12,408 bases of DNA. Source: DASZZV01 sp035544835 (lineage in GTDB: Bacteria; Acidobacteriota; Thermoanaerobaculia; Gp7-AA8). The first letter of the stretch is position 1. Every line of letters starts with the position of its first letter. This document shows, in pieces, positions 1 through 7,055 of the stretch. The position numbers and the translations under genes are program-made. A model generated the notes under the pieces. The model had not been told where the DNA came from. It did no database searches and saw only the letters and a program-made list of their open reading frames with translations. Location of the stretch: NCBI GenBank assembly GCA_035544835.1, contig DASZZV010000466.1, forward strand, positions 1 through 12,408, read 5' to 3'.

Positions 1-70
1 GCTCGGGATGACACCCACTCAGTTTCTTTTCTCAGTGGCAGCGCGCACGCTGTCCACGGCTCAGGATGAC
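1..70 (-). repeat. Dispersed extragenic repeat, inverted copy of 12284-12353
   Basis: The reverse complement of bases 1-70 aligns without gaps to 12284-12353 with 66 of 70 identical bases. It contains two copies of a 12-base word reading GTCATCCYGAGC on the minus strand, at 1-12 and 59-70, so they are 58 bases apart. It lies beyond the 3' end of dapB and no ORF uses it convincingly. The conservation of the spacer between the two words, not only of the words, points to a recently copied intergenic repeat. The left part of the element is probably cut by the window edge. Confidence 0.85.
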
Positions 71-109
71 AAGCTCGCGCTTTGTGCCCAAGACCGAACA
101 CTCCCGCCC

Positions 110-787
110 TCATATCCCGATCAGTTCCTCGAACGAGAAGAACCCCTTCTTCCCTGCCAGCTTCTCTGCTGCAATGACCGCCCCTCGGGCAAACCCGTCA
201 CGACTACGAGCTCGATGCGATATCTCTACCAGATCATCCCCTGAATCGAAAAAAAGGGTATGGAGACCGACCTCGGTACCTACACGCGATGCCGCAATTG
301 GTGGATCGAAATTTCCGGCGCTGCCCGCAAGCGTCTCGGCGGCGATCCTCAAGGCCGTGCCACTCGGGGAATCCTTCTTCTGATCGTGATGGCGCTCCTC
401 GATCCCTGCCGCGTATCCGGGAAACTTCCCGAACAGCCGCGCTGCCTCGCGTGCCAGCGCGAAGGTCACCGTGGCCCCGGGCGAGAAATTCGCCGCGTGC
501 ACGACTCCGATACTACCGGTCCGCACTCGCTCCCGGGCACTGTCGAGACGTTGATTCCACCCCGTGGTTCCGATGACCAGATTGACGCCGGCCGCGCAGG
601 CCGCCTCGATCACCAGTTCCACGGCCGCAGCATTGGAGAAGTCAATGATGGCATCTGCTCCCCGAAAACCGGTGGGGCCGGGACGGTCAGCCGCCGAGAA
701 CCTCCCGGCGATTTCATGACCGCGCTCCACAGCGATCCGCTCGATGGCCTTCCCCATCTTTCCGTAACCGTGCAGCGCGATCTTCAC
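110..787 (-). CDS. dapB: 4-hydroxy-tetrahydrodipicolinate reductase, short form
   Basis: DapB reduces 4-hydroxy-tetrahydrodipicolinate to tetrahydrodipicolinate with NAD(P)H in the cytoplasmic diaminopimelate/lysine pathway. The 225-residue protein has an N-terminal dinucleotide-binding loop GYGKMG (7-12), the GTTGW motif (73-77), ANFSPG (99-104) and the family signature around HHDQKKDSPSGT (133-144). That signature supplies the catalytic histidine pair, the substrate lysine and the PSGT loop. It is shorter than the roughly 270 residues of the E. coli enzyme, with a compact N-terminal domain, as in a known short subgroup. The start is GTG at 787, four bases inside the end of lysC (GTGA overlap), with AGAGGA at 794-799 six bases upstream, so it is translationally coupled to lysC. 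All key motifs are present and it looks functional. Confidence 0.95.
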   Translation of the reverse strand: MKIALHGYGKMGKAIERIAVERGHEIAGRFSAADRPGPTGFRGADAIIDFSNAAAVELVIEAACAAGVNLVIGTTGWNQRLDSARERVRTGSIGVVHAANFSPGATVTFALAREAARLFGKFPGYAAGIEERHHDQKKDSPSGTALRIAAETLAGSAGNFDPPIAASRVGTEVGLHTLFFDSGDDLVEISHRARSRDGFARGAVIAAEKLAGKKGFFSFEELIGI

Positions 788-2160
788 GCCGCTTCCTCTG
801 AGGAGAGCTCGAAAAGAGCGCGATGAAGCTGCTGGAGCGCCACGTCGCCCAGCCGCGCTTCCATCACCAGGCTGAGATTCAGGTCGGAGCTGCCGAGCGA
901 GATCATTGTCACCGGTATGTTTTCCAGCGAGGCGAAGATTCGCTTTCCGATGGAGGCGTCGCTCATCAGATTGCGGCCGACCAGGGCGATGATGGCCTGC
1001 TCATCAACCACGTTGACGTTGGCGAAAGGCTGCAGCTCGTGAACGAGCTCCCGCAGCCGGTCAGTCCGGTCGATGGTCAGCGACACCGAGACCTCTGAGG
1101 TCGTAATCAGATCGACGGGGGTCTGAAGCCGCGCGAAGATCTCGAAGATCTTGGCGAGAAAGCCGTAGGCGCCGAGCATCTGGTTCGAGGTGATATGCAC
1201 GACGGTGATGTCCTTTTTGATGGCGATGGCGCGCGGCCCCGAGCTCCCGGCCACTCCCGTGGCCGTGATCAGCGTGCCGGGGCTGGAGACGTTATGCGTA
1301 TTCAAAACTCGGATCGGGATCTGCAGCTCGACAGCCGGCCAGATCGTTTTGGGATGCAGGACCTTGGCGCCGAAGTAGGCCAGCTCGGCCGCTTCCACAT
1401 AGGAGATCTCGTCGATGACTCTGGCGCTCTTGATGACCCGGGGGTCGCAGGTCATCATCCCGTCGACATCGGTCCAGATCTGAATTTCTTCTGCGCCGAC
1501 GGCCGCGCCGATGATGGCGGCGCTGTAATCGGAGCCGCCGCGGCCGAGCGTGGTCGTCGCGCCGGTGGTGGAGCGTCCGATGAAGCCGCCCATCACCGGG
1601 ATGTGATCACGCTCGATCTCCGGAAGCAGAACCTTCGCTGCCGCCTCCCGCGTTTTCTTCACGTCCGGCGTGGCCTCTCCGTAGTTAGCGTCGGTTACGA
1701 CGACATCCTCAGAATCGATGTGCACGCCTTTGAGCATCCGCAGCCGCATCGTGTAGGCGAAAAGAACTGAGGACAGCTTCTCTCCGATGGCGACGATCTT
1801 GTCTTTGGCCCGTGGGCTGACGTCGCCTACCAGAGCGATGCCTTTGAGGATGTCGGCGATCTGGTCGATGTGCTTCCCCAGTTGAGCGAGAAATGATTCG
1901 AGGTAGTCAGACTTCTGCTGCACGAGCGCGAAGGCAATTTCTTCATGTCGCTGACGAAGAGTGGCGACGATCTTCTGGACACCAGGCAGATCGCCAAGGC
2001 AGGCCAGCTCGGTTGCTTCCACCAGGTGATTGGTCACTCCCGAAAGTGCCGACACGACCACGATCGGTTTGCGCTCGCGCGCCGCGCCGACAATCTCGAT
2101 GGCCTGACGCAGCGCGTCGACGCTGCCAACCGAGGTCCCTCCGAATTTGATGACGATCAT
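784..2160 (-). CDS. lysC: Aspartate kinase, monofunctional, lysine-sensitive type
   Basis: Aspartate kinase phosphorylates aspartate to 4-aspartyl phosphate, the committed step toward lysine, threonine and methionine. The 458-residue protein starts with KFGGTSV (5-11), the kinase signature. It continues with TTLGRGGSD (203-211), the WTDVDG nucleotide-binding segment (229-234) and FGAKVLHP (263-270). Two ACT regulatory domains follow at about 315-380 and 385-450. The first contains DLITTSEVSVSLT (350-362), almost the same as in E. coli LysC, where this region forms the lysine feedback site, so inhibition by lysine is inferred. No homoserine dehydrogenase domain is fused. The ATG at 2160 fits the family N-terminus, but no Shine-Dalgarno sequence precedes it. 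The 170-bp gap to asd is filled by an inverted repeat, so co-transcription with asd is uncertain, while dapB overlaps its end. Confidence 0.96.
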   Translation of the reverse strand: MIVIKFGGTSVGSVDALRQAIEIVGAARERKPIVVVSALSGVTNHLVEATELACLGDLPGVQKIVATLRQRHEEIAFALVQQKSDYLESFLAQLGKHIDQIADILKGIALVGDVSPRAKDKIVAIGEKLSSVLFAYTMRLRMLKGVHIDSEDVVVTDANYGEATPDVKKTREAAAKVLLPEIERDHIPVMGGFIGRSTTGATTTLGRGGSDYSAAIIGAAVGAEEIQIWTDVDGMMTCDPRVIKSARVIDEISYVEAAELAYFGAKVLHPKTIWPAVELQIPIRVLNTHNVSSPGTLITATGVAGSSGPRAIAIKKDITVVHITSNQMLGAYGFLAKIFEIFARLQTPVDLITTSEVSVSLTIDRTDRLRELVHELQPFANVNVVDEQAIIALVGRNLMSDASIGKRIFASLENIPVTMISLGSSDLNLSLVMEARLGDVALQQLHRALFELSSEEAA

Positions 2161-2181
2161 GGTGTTGAGTGCTGCCTGGCT

Positions 2182-2302
2182 GTGTCATCCCGAGCGTCCG
2201 AGGGATCTGGGCGGGGGCCCATCGCCCGATCGTCTGACCCTTCTTTGACGTTCGTGCATGAGGCCCCCGCCCAGATCCCTCGCTCGATGCTCGGGATGAC
2301 AC
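2182..2302. repeat. Inverted repeat between asd and lysC (38/41-bp arms)
   Basis: The left arm (2182-2219) and right arm (2262-2302) are reverse complements apart from a small indel and mismatch near base 15, with a 42-base loop. Each arm begins with GTGTCATCCCGAGC and ends with GGGATCTGGGCGGGGGCC when read toward the loop. The same 40-base arm occurs once more at 12340-12379. Transcribed from asd toward lysC it would form a very stable hairpin, which could terminate, process or protect the message. It lacks a clear U-tract, so a classical intrinsic terminator is not supported. Confidence 0.9.
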
Positions 2303-2330
2303 ACGAGCAATCATCTTCGTAGTTCATCAC

Positions 2331-3455
2331 CTACACCAGCCCCTTGGCCTTCAACAGCTCCGCATTCAGCAGCGCCGCACCTGCCGCGCCGCGGATGGTG
2401 TTGTGCACCAGGCCGACCATGCGAATGTCGAGAATCGGACAGGAGCGAATACGGCCCACTGAGACGGCCATTCCCTTTTCACGGTCGCGGTCCAGCCGCG
2501 GCTGCGGCCGGTCGTCTCCATCGATGATGTGGATCGGCTGCTTCGGGGCCGACGGCAATCCCAGGCGCTGCGGCTCTCCGCGAAAGTTCGTGATTGCGAA
2601 GCGAATGTCGGCGATCAATTTCTCGATTCCCAGCATCCGCCTCAACTCCTCGCGGTTGCGCAAGGCCAGCGAGATGGTGAAGAGGTGTCCATCGATGACG
2701 GGAACGCGGTTCACCTGCGCCGAGATCCTGAAATCGGCATTGACGAAGCTCCCGTCCCAGCGACCGAGAATCTTCTGCGGCTCGCTTTCGATCTTTCCCT
2801 CTTCGCCGCCGATAAAAGGAATGACGTTGTCGAGAATTGAATAGGAGGGCACGCCGGCATAACCGGCCCCGGAAATCGCCTGCATCGTGGTTACGTGGAC
2901 GGAATCGAGTCCATGCTGTCGTTCGATCGGAGCCAGAGCGAGGGCGATCCCGATGGTCGAACAGTTCGGATTGGTGACGATGAAACCCTTCCCGCCGCGC
3001 CTTTTTTTCTGGATCTCGATGGCGTCGAGATGGTCGGCGTTGATCTCCGGGATCAGCAGCGGTACGTCGGCGTCCATCCGATGATTCCTGGAGTTGCTGA
3101 TGACCGCGGCACCTCGATCGGCGTAGAAATCCTCGGCTTCCCCCGCCACCGAGGCGTCGAGTCCCGAGAAAACGATGGCCGACTCCAGGTCGGCGTAGAG
3201 CGGCTTCACCTGGAGAGACGTGAACTTCTCAGGCAGCAGAGAGTCGAGACGCCAGTCGGCCGCTTCGCCATAGCTCTTCCCGGCGCTGCGATCCGAGGCG
3301 ACGACCTCGTGCAATGCGAACCAGGGATGATTCTCGAGAAGCTGGAGGAACCGCTGACCAACCGATCCCGTGGCTCCGAGCACGGCAACCCGAAGCCGTC
3401 CATCCGGGCTTTTTGCCGTCCGACTATCCATCTCCACTGCAGCAGGTTCAGCCAT
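2331..3455 (-). CDS. asd: Aspartate-semialdehyde dehydrogenase, fungal/archaeal type
   Basis: Asd reduces 4-aspartyl phosphate to aspartate 4-semialdehyde with NADPH, the branch-point precursor of lysine, threonine and methionine. The 374-residue protein has the NADP loop LGATGSVGQRF (26-36), the catalytic cysteine in NPNCST (Cys165) and the catalytic histidine in NRVPVIDGH (His257). It also has SAPKQPIHI (302-310), DRPQPRLDRDR (315-325), VSVGRIR (331-337) and a C-terminal NTIRGAAG. These segments match the yeast Hom2 and archaeal branch rather than the E. coli branch of the family. The start at 3455 has GAGGA at 3462-3466, six bases upstream. A second ATG eight codons in is possible, and residues 1-20 look like a disordered tail. 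It probably opens the lysine gene group. Confidence 0.95.
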   Translation of the reverse strand: MAEPAAVEMDSRTAKSPDGRLRVAVLGATGSVGQRFLQLLENHPWFALHEVVASDRSAGKSYGEAADWRLDSLLPEKFTSLQVKPLYADLESAIVFSGLDASVAGEAEDFYADRGAAVISNSRNHRMDADVPLLIPEINADHLDAIEIQKKRRGGKGFIVTNPNCSTIGIALALAPIERQHGLDSVHVTTMQAISGAGYAGVPSYSILDNVIPFIGGEEGKIESEPQKILGRWDGSFVNADFRISAQVNRVPVIDGHLFTISLALRNREELRRMLGIEKLIADIRFAITNFRGEPQRLGLPSAPKQPIHIIDGDDRPQPRLDRDREKGMAVSVGRIRSCPILDIRMVGLVHNTIRGAAGAALLNAELLKAKGLV

Positions 3456-3461
3456 AAGAAA

Positions 3462-3466
3462 TCCTC
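3462..3466 (-). promoter_or_regulatory. Ribosome binding site of asd
   Basis: On the minus strand this reads GAGGA, ending six bases before the ATG at 3455. It favours that start over the in-frame ATG eight codons downstream and shows that this genome also uses Shine-Dalgarno initiation. Confidence 0.65.
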
Positions 3467-3525
3467 AATGCAAGAATCGTGAAGCGGGCGTCAGTTTATC
3501 GCGGAAGCTTCCTGGGGGTAGGGGA

Positions 3526-3628
3526 TCGCCGAGGGGAGCGGGCGCCTCGCCCGCTCTGCCAATGACAGCGCGCCGATTTTTCGAGCATTCGCTCGAAGAG
3601 CGGGCGAGGCGCCCGCTCCCCTCGGCGA
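3526..3628. repeat. Perfect 31-bp inverted repeat with nested hairpins, egtD-asd gap
   Basis: Bases 3526-3556 and 3598-3628 are exact reverse complements over 31 bases, separated by 41 bases. Each arm contains its own palindrome (AGCGGGCG, three bases, CGCCCGCT). The loop holds another hairpin, TTCGAGC-ATTC-GCTCGAA, at 3580-3597. It lies just after the egtD stop codon and about 70 bases before the asd start, so it could act as the egtD transcription terminator. No U-tract follows. The nested design resembles the elements at 7056-7300 and 9663-9895. Confidence 0.9.
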
Positions 3629-3662
3629 GACGCCGGTTGCTCAAATGGCGAGATGGCCGCAC

Positions 3663-4637
3663 TTACCGGTCGACGACGAGATGGTGGATGCTGAACAGCG
3701 AATCGGCGTCGGTCCACGTCGCTGCCGCCCGGAATCCCGAGCCTCGAATCAACTCGTGGAAATCAGCGACGGAGTATTTGTAAGAATTCTCGGTGTGGAT
3801 CGTCTCTCCCTTTTTGAAGAGAATCCTCTCGCCTCCGAGATGCACGGTCATCTCCTTCTCGGCTAGGAGGTGCATCTCGATCCGTCCGTGCCCTTCGTCG
3901 TAGAAGGCGACGTGGCGGAACGCTTCGACTTCGAAGTCGGCGCCGAGCTCCCGGTTGATGCGCACCAGGAGATTCCGATTGAAATCCGCGGTGACTCCTG
4001 CCGCGTCGTTGTAGGCCCTGTCGAGAATATCGCGATCTTTTTTCAGATCGACGCCGACCAGAAGGGAGTCTCCCGAACGGAGGTATCCCGCCGTCATGGC
4101 GAAGAACTGGCGTGCCTCGGCGGGCTCGAAATTGCCGACCGTCGATCCTGGAAAGAAGGCCATACACCTGGCCGGAAGGTTCTCCAGAGGTATGCCGATA
4201 CCACGTGTGTAATCGGTGCAGACTGCGATGACGCGTAAAGCCGGGTATTCGTCGCAAAGGGCCGCGACAGCCGCCAGGAGATGCTCTCTCGAGATGTCGA
4301 CCGTGACGTAGGTGACCTTTCCCTGCAGCTCATCGAGCAGGAGACGCACCTTGCGGCTGCTCCCGCTTCCCAGCTCGACGATGGTTGCATCACGTCCAAG
4401 GGATGCGGCGATCTCGCCGGCTCGTTCGGCGAGCATGTCCGTCTCCGTTCGGGTCAGGTAGTACTCCTTGAGACGCGTAATGTCGTCGAACAACGCCGAT
4501 CCACGGGCATCGTAGAAGAACTTCGGCGGGATCTGCTTCTGTGCGCGGCGAAGCCCATCGAGCACCTCGCGGCGGAAATCGCTCGGAGAAGGAAGGAGGT
4601 CGATGAGCTCGAAGGCCTGATTGGCGGTGGTTTCCAT
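3663..4637 (-). CDS. egtD: L-histidine N-alpha-methyltransferase (hercynine synthase)
   Basis: EgtD transfers three methyl groups from S-adenosylmethionine to the alpha-amino group of histidine. This makes hercynine (histidine betaine), the first intermediate of ergothioneine. The 324-residue protein matches the usual length of about 320. It has the N-terminal PPKFFYD and KEYYLTRTE segments (37-66), the SAM loop ELGSGSSRK (88-96), FFPGSTVGNF (161-170), a Tyr in DRAYND (Tyr209), IEMHLL (253-258) and ENSYKYS (283-289). By alignment from memory, Asn169, Tyr209, Glu283 and Ser285 correspond to the histidine-binding Asn166, Tyr206, Glu282 and Ser284 of mycobacterial EgtD, so the substrate is very probably histidine. 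There is no egtB in the window. The gene diverges from a betaine-type ABC importer 77 bp away and has a TAGAGT box eight bases before its ATG without a Shine-Dalgarno sequence. Confidence 0.95.
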   Translation of the reverse strand: METTANQAFELIDLLPSPSDFRREVLDGLRRAQKQIPPKFFYDARGSALFDDITRLKEYYLTRTETDMLAERAGEIAASLGRDATIVELGSGSSRKVRLLLDELQGKVTYVTVDISREHLLAAVAALCDEYPALRVIAVCTDYTRGIGIPLENLPARCMAFFPGSTVGNFEPAEARQFFAMTAGYLRSGDSLLVGVDLKKDRDILDRAYNDAAGVTADFNRNLLVRINRELGADFEVEAFRHVAFYDEGHGRIEMHLLAEKEMTVHLGGERILFKKGETIHTENSYKYSVADFHELIRGSGFRAAATWTDADSLFSIHHLVVDR

Positions 4638-4645
4638 TGGAGGAA

Positions 4646-4651
4646 ACTCTA
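4646..4651 (-). promoter_or_regulatory. Candidate -10 box of egtD (leaderless)
   Basis: On the minus strand this reads TAGAGT and ends eight bases before the egtD ATG at 4637. No Shine-Dalgarno sequence lies between them, so transcription would begin at or within a few bases of the start codon. No convincing -35 box was seen. Support comes mainly from the same arrangement at three other genes in the window. Confidence 0.45.
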
Positions 4652-4702
4652 GCAGAAGCGATTTGCGCGCCTACTCTCCATCTGGCCCGGGACCGCCTTC
4701 GG

Positions 4703-4708
4703 TACTAT
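4703..4708 (+). promoter_or_regulatory. Candidate -10 box of the ABC importer operon (leaderless)
   Basis: TACTAT lies six bases before the ATG at 4715, with no Shine-Dalgarno sequence in between. The -35 region is weak. It faces away from the egtD -10 box about 50 bases to the left, making a compact divergent promoter in which one regulator could control both directions. Confidence 0.5.
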
Positions 4709-4714
4709 GTATTC

Positions 4715-5464
4715 ATGGCGTGGCCTGTCGCGATCGAAGGTGTGAGCGTGGCGAAAGCCAGCGGTCTGATCCTCGACGGCGTCACGCTGTCGGTTGGTTC
4801 GGGCGAGTCGGTGGCTTTGATCGGGAGAAGCGGAGCGGGGAAGACCAGTGCGCTGAAACTGGTCAATGGGCTGGTGATGCCAACCTCGGGCAGCGTTCGA
4901 GTCGATGAGCAGCCTCTGACTCCGGCGAACCTCGTGGAAAGGCGTCGTCGCATCGGCTACATCGTTCAGGGCGTCGGACTGTTTCCGCATCGATCGGTGC
5001 TCGCCAATATCGGCACGGTTCCCAGCCTTCTCGGCTGGCCTGCGCCGCGAATCGAAGCTGCGGCGCGGACGCTTCTCGATCGGCTGGAGATTCCCTTCGA
5101 CCATTTCGCTCATCGCTTTCCCAGTCAGCTTTCCGGGGGAGAGCAACAGCGCGTCGGGATTGCGCGAGCCTTGATCTTCGAGCCGGAAGTGCTGCTCTGC
5201 GATGAGCCTTTTGGCGCTCTCGATCCGCTGATTCGTCGTGAGCTGCAGCAGTTGCTCCTGGAGATACGGCGGCAGCGACCGATGACCATGCTGTTCGTGA
5301 CTCACGATCTGCCGGAAGCATTGCGGATGGCCGGGCGAGTCGTGCTGCTCGATGCCGGCCGGGTTATGGCCGACTTTGCTGCGGCCGATATCGAGAAGGT
5401 TTCCCATCCCCTGGTTCGCAGGTTCGTGGAGAGCGCGCTCGCTCTGGGTGCGACGCATGCGTGA
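4715..5464 (+). CDS. ABC transporter ATPase, glycine betaine/ergothioneine (OpuC/EgtV) type
   Basis: This is the nucleotide-binding subunit that powers uptake of a quaternary-amine-like solute through the permease encoded next. The 249-residue protein has Walker A GRSGAGKTS (37-45), the Q-loop at Gln85, signature LSGGEQQR (139-146), Walker B VLLCDEP (159-165), D-loop GALD (167-170) and the switch His197. Unlike OpuCA or ProV it ends soon after the core domain and has no CBS pair, so the osmosensing module of those homologues is missing. The frame stays open upstream to 4637, but the TACTAT box and the homology both favour ATG 4715. The last eight bases overlap the permease gene. It probably works as a dimer. 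The substrate is not shown by this subunit, and the neighbouring egtD makes hercynine or ergothioneine a reasonable guess. Confidence 0.9.
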   Translation: MAWPVAIEGVSVAKASGLILDGVTLSVGSGESVALIGRSGAGKTSALKLVNGLVMPTSGSVRVDEQPLTPANLVERRRRIGYIVQGVGLFPHRSVLANIGTVPSLLGWPAPRIEAAARTLLDRLEIPFDHFAHRFPSQLSGGEQQRVGIARALIFEPEVLLCDEPFGALDPLIRRELQQLLLEIRRQRPMTMLFVTHDLPEALRMAGRVVLLDAGRVMADFAAADIEKVSHPLVRRFVESALALGATHA

Positions 5465-6110
5465 GTTTCTGGAGAACCACGGCGCAGAAATTCTGCGGAT
5501 GACCGCCGAACATCTGGCCATCGTCGTCGTGGCGGTGATCATAGCTACGACGATTGCCATTCCGGCCGGGATTCTCTGCGCTCGACGAAGTCGGTGGGGT
5601 GGCCTCTTTCTGCGCGTCGCCGACGCGGTCCAGACCATCCCCTCACTGGCCCTCTTCGGGTTTCTCATTCCGCTTCCCTTCATCGGCGGAATCGGAACCC
5701 GGACCGCACTGGTCGCGCTGGTCCTCTATTCGCTGCTGCCGATTCTTCGAAACACCGTCATAGGAATCAGGGAAGTGGATCCCGTCGTTCGTGAGGTGGC
5801 GGTCGCCCTGGGGATGGAGCCGCGGCAGATCTTGCGGCAGGTGGAGTTGCCGCTGGCCGCGCCCGTGATTCTCGGAGGGATCCGCCTCGCCGTGGTCATC
5901 GGCATCGGCGTGGCGACCATCGGCGCAGCAGTGGGAGGTGGCGGACTCGGGACCTTGATTTTCCGCGGTGTGGCTATGGTCGACTCGCGTTTGATTCTCG
6001 CCGGCGCCATCCCGGCCGCGCTTCTGGCGCTTATCGCCGATTTCGGTTTGTCGGCGATTGAACGAAAGCTGTCGATCCGGAGCGGCGATGCGGCGCGAAA
6101 GGAAGACTAG
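5457..6110 (+). CDS. ABC transporter permease, OpuC/EgtU membrane-domain type
   Basis: This is the integral membrane subunit of the importer. The 217-residue protein shows about five hydrophobic segments, near residues 17-41, 50-74, 78-97, 142-165 and 175-200. The coupling helix (EAA loop) is EVAVALGMEPRQILRQVELP, followed by APVILGGIR. DAVQTIPSLALFGFLIPLPF near 55-75 is typical of the glycine betaine/choline permease family. An open frame begins at 5352, but translation most likely starts at ATG 5457, eight bases inside the ATPase gene, giving an N-terminus MREFLENH and translational coupling. Only one permease gene is present, where OpuC systems often have two, so a homodimer is inferred. 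In EgtU and some relatives this domain is fused to the binding protein, but here the two are separate. Confidence 0.9.
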   Translation: MREFLENHGAEILRMTAEHLAIVVVAVIIATTIAIPAGILCARRSRWGGLFLRVADAVQTIPSLALFGFLIPLPFIGGIGTRTALVALVLYSLLPILRNTVIGIREVDPVVREVAVALGMEPRQILRQVELPLAAPVILGGIRLAVVIGIGVATIGAAVGGGGLGTLIFRGVAMVDSRLILAGAIPAALLALIADFGLSAIERKLSIRSGDAARKED

Positions 6111-6113
6111 TAG

Positions 6114-6132
6114 GGCCGCACGGCGTGCGGCC
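6114..6132. repeat. Palindrome between permease and binding-protein genes
   Basis: GGCCGCAC-GGC-GTGCGGCC is a perfect 8-bp stem with a 3-base loop, four bases after the permease stop codon and inside the operon. It could slow 3' decay or partly terminate transcription and so set different levels of the membrane and binding subunits. That role is inferred. In composition it matches the other GC-rich extragenic palindromes of the window. Confidence 0.8.
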
Positions 6133-6164
6133 GATACCCTCGGAACGTCGCAAAAGGAAAACGA

Positions 6165-7049
6165 ATGAAAAGAGTTGCCTTGATCCTCCTGATGTCGCTG
6201 GCGGCCTGTACAAAAGAAAAGATAACGGTCGCCCCCGTTGCGACGGGCAGCGGCGCGCAGATCGTGGTCGGCTCCAAGAATTTCACCGAGTCGGTGATTC
6301 TCGGGGAGCTTCTCGCACAGAAGCTGGAGGCGAGTGGCTGCACCGTGGAACGCCGCCTCAACATGGGCGGAACGCTTGTGTGCGATAGCGCCATCCGGTC
6401 GGGCGCCCTCGATACCTATGCCGAGTATTCAGGAACGGCCCTGACGGCGATTCTGAAAAAGCCGATCGACCTCGATCGAGCAGCCGTCGAACAAAAGATC
6501 GCTGCCGGATACCAGAGTGCCGGTCTCGTGTGGGGTCCGCCTCTCGGCTTCAACAACACCTTCGCCATGATCGTCCGGAAGGAGGATGCGGCGAAGTACG
6601 GGCTGACCAGAGTCTCGGACCTGAAGAAAGTCCAGAGTCAATTGCAGCCGGGCTTCGGCTACGAGTTTGTGGAGCGGCCCGACGGCTGGAGGGGACTGCT
6701 GGCCAAATACGGTCTGGCCTTCAAAGCCTCGCCGAAGACGATGGATCTGGGGCTGACGTACAAGGCGCTGGCCTCGCATCAGATCGATCTGATCGCCGGC
6801 AATTCCACCGACGGCCTCATCGACTCACTCGGCCTTGTGATCCTCGAGGATGACCTTCATTACTTCCCGCCCTATGACGCAGCGGTGGTGCGGCGTGCCG
6901 GCCTCGACACGAAATGCGGAGGTGCATCGAAGGCGCTGGAGAGCCTGCGGGGAAAGATCGACGACGCCACCATGCGAAAGCTGAACTACGCAGTCGACGG
7001 CGAGAAGAAGGATGTGACAGTGGTGGTAGGGGAGTGGTTGAAGAAGTAG
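6165..7049 (+). CDS. Substrate-binding lipoprotein of glycine betaine/ergothioneine-type importer
   Basis: This is the extracytoplasmic receptor of the importer. The 294-residue protein begins with a lipoprotein signal, KR then a hydrophobic run, with lipobox LAAC and acylated Cys15, so it should be membrane-tethered. The mature domain has the OpuCC/ProX-like order VGSKNFTESVILGELLAQ (35-52), LDTYAEYSGT (82-91), GFNNTFA (128-134), FGYEFVERPDGW (164-175) and DDLHYFPPYDAAVV (229-242). Aromatic residues in the YAEYSGT and YFPPYD motifs could form the trimethylammonium cage known in this family. Cys59 and Cys73 are 14 apart and might form a disulfide. AAGGA at 6154-6158, six bases before ATG 6165, supports the start. 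The ligand (betaine, choline, hercynine or ergothioneine) cannot be decided from sequence; divergent egtD favours the last two. Confidence 0.9.
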   Translation: MKRVALILLMSLAACTKEKITVAPVATGSGAQIVVGSKNFTESVILGELLAQKLEASGCTVERRLNMGGTLVCDSAIRSGALDTYAEYSGTALTAILKKPIDLDRAAVEQKIAAGYQSAGLVWGPPLGFNNTFAMIVRKEDAAKYGLTRVSDLKKVQSQLQPGFGYEFVERPDGWRGLLAKYGLAFKASPKTMDLGLTYKALASHQIDLIAGNSTDGLIDSLGLVILEDDLHYFPPYDAAVVRRAGLDTKCGGASKALESLRGKIDDATMRKLNYAVDGEKKDVTVVVGEWLKK

Positions 7050-7055
7050 CGGAAG

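Noticed and set aside
4637..4714. N-terminal extension of the ABC ATPase from ATG 4637
   Set aside because: The extra 26 residues have no counterpart in the family and would span the divergent promoter region. TACTAT lies six bases before ATG 4715.
4637..4714. A riboswitch or regulator operator in the egtD-importer gap
   Set aside because: The 77 bp are too short for a riboswitch given leaderless starts on both sides, and no clear operator palindrome was found.
5352..5456. N-terminal extension of the permease from ATG 5352
   Set aside because: It would overlap the ATPase gene by more than 100 bases and adds a basic, non-family segment. ATG 5457 gives a normal permease N-terminus with a short overlap.
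4649..5683. 344-residue open frame on the minus strand opposite the ABC ATPase
   Set aside because: It covers a gene with all ABC motifs on the other strand. The translation is rich in Arg, Gln and Ser with no family motif, which is typical antisense shadow in GC-rich DNA.
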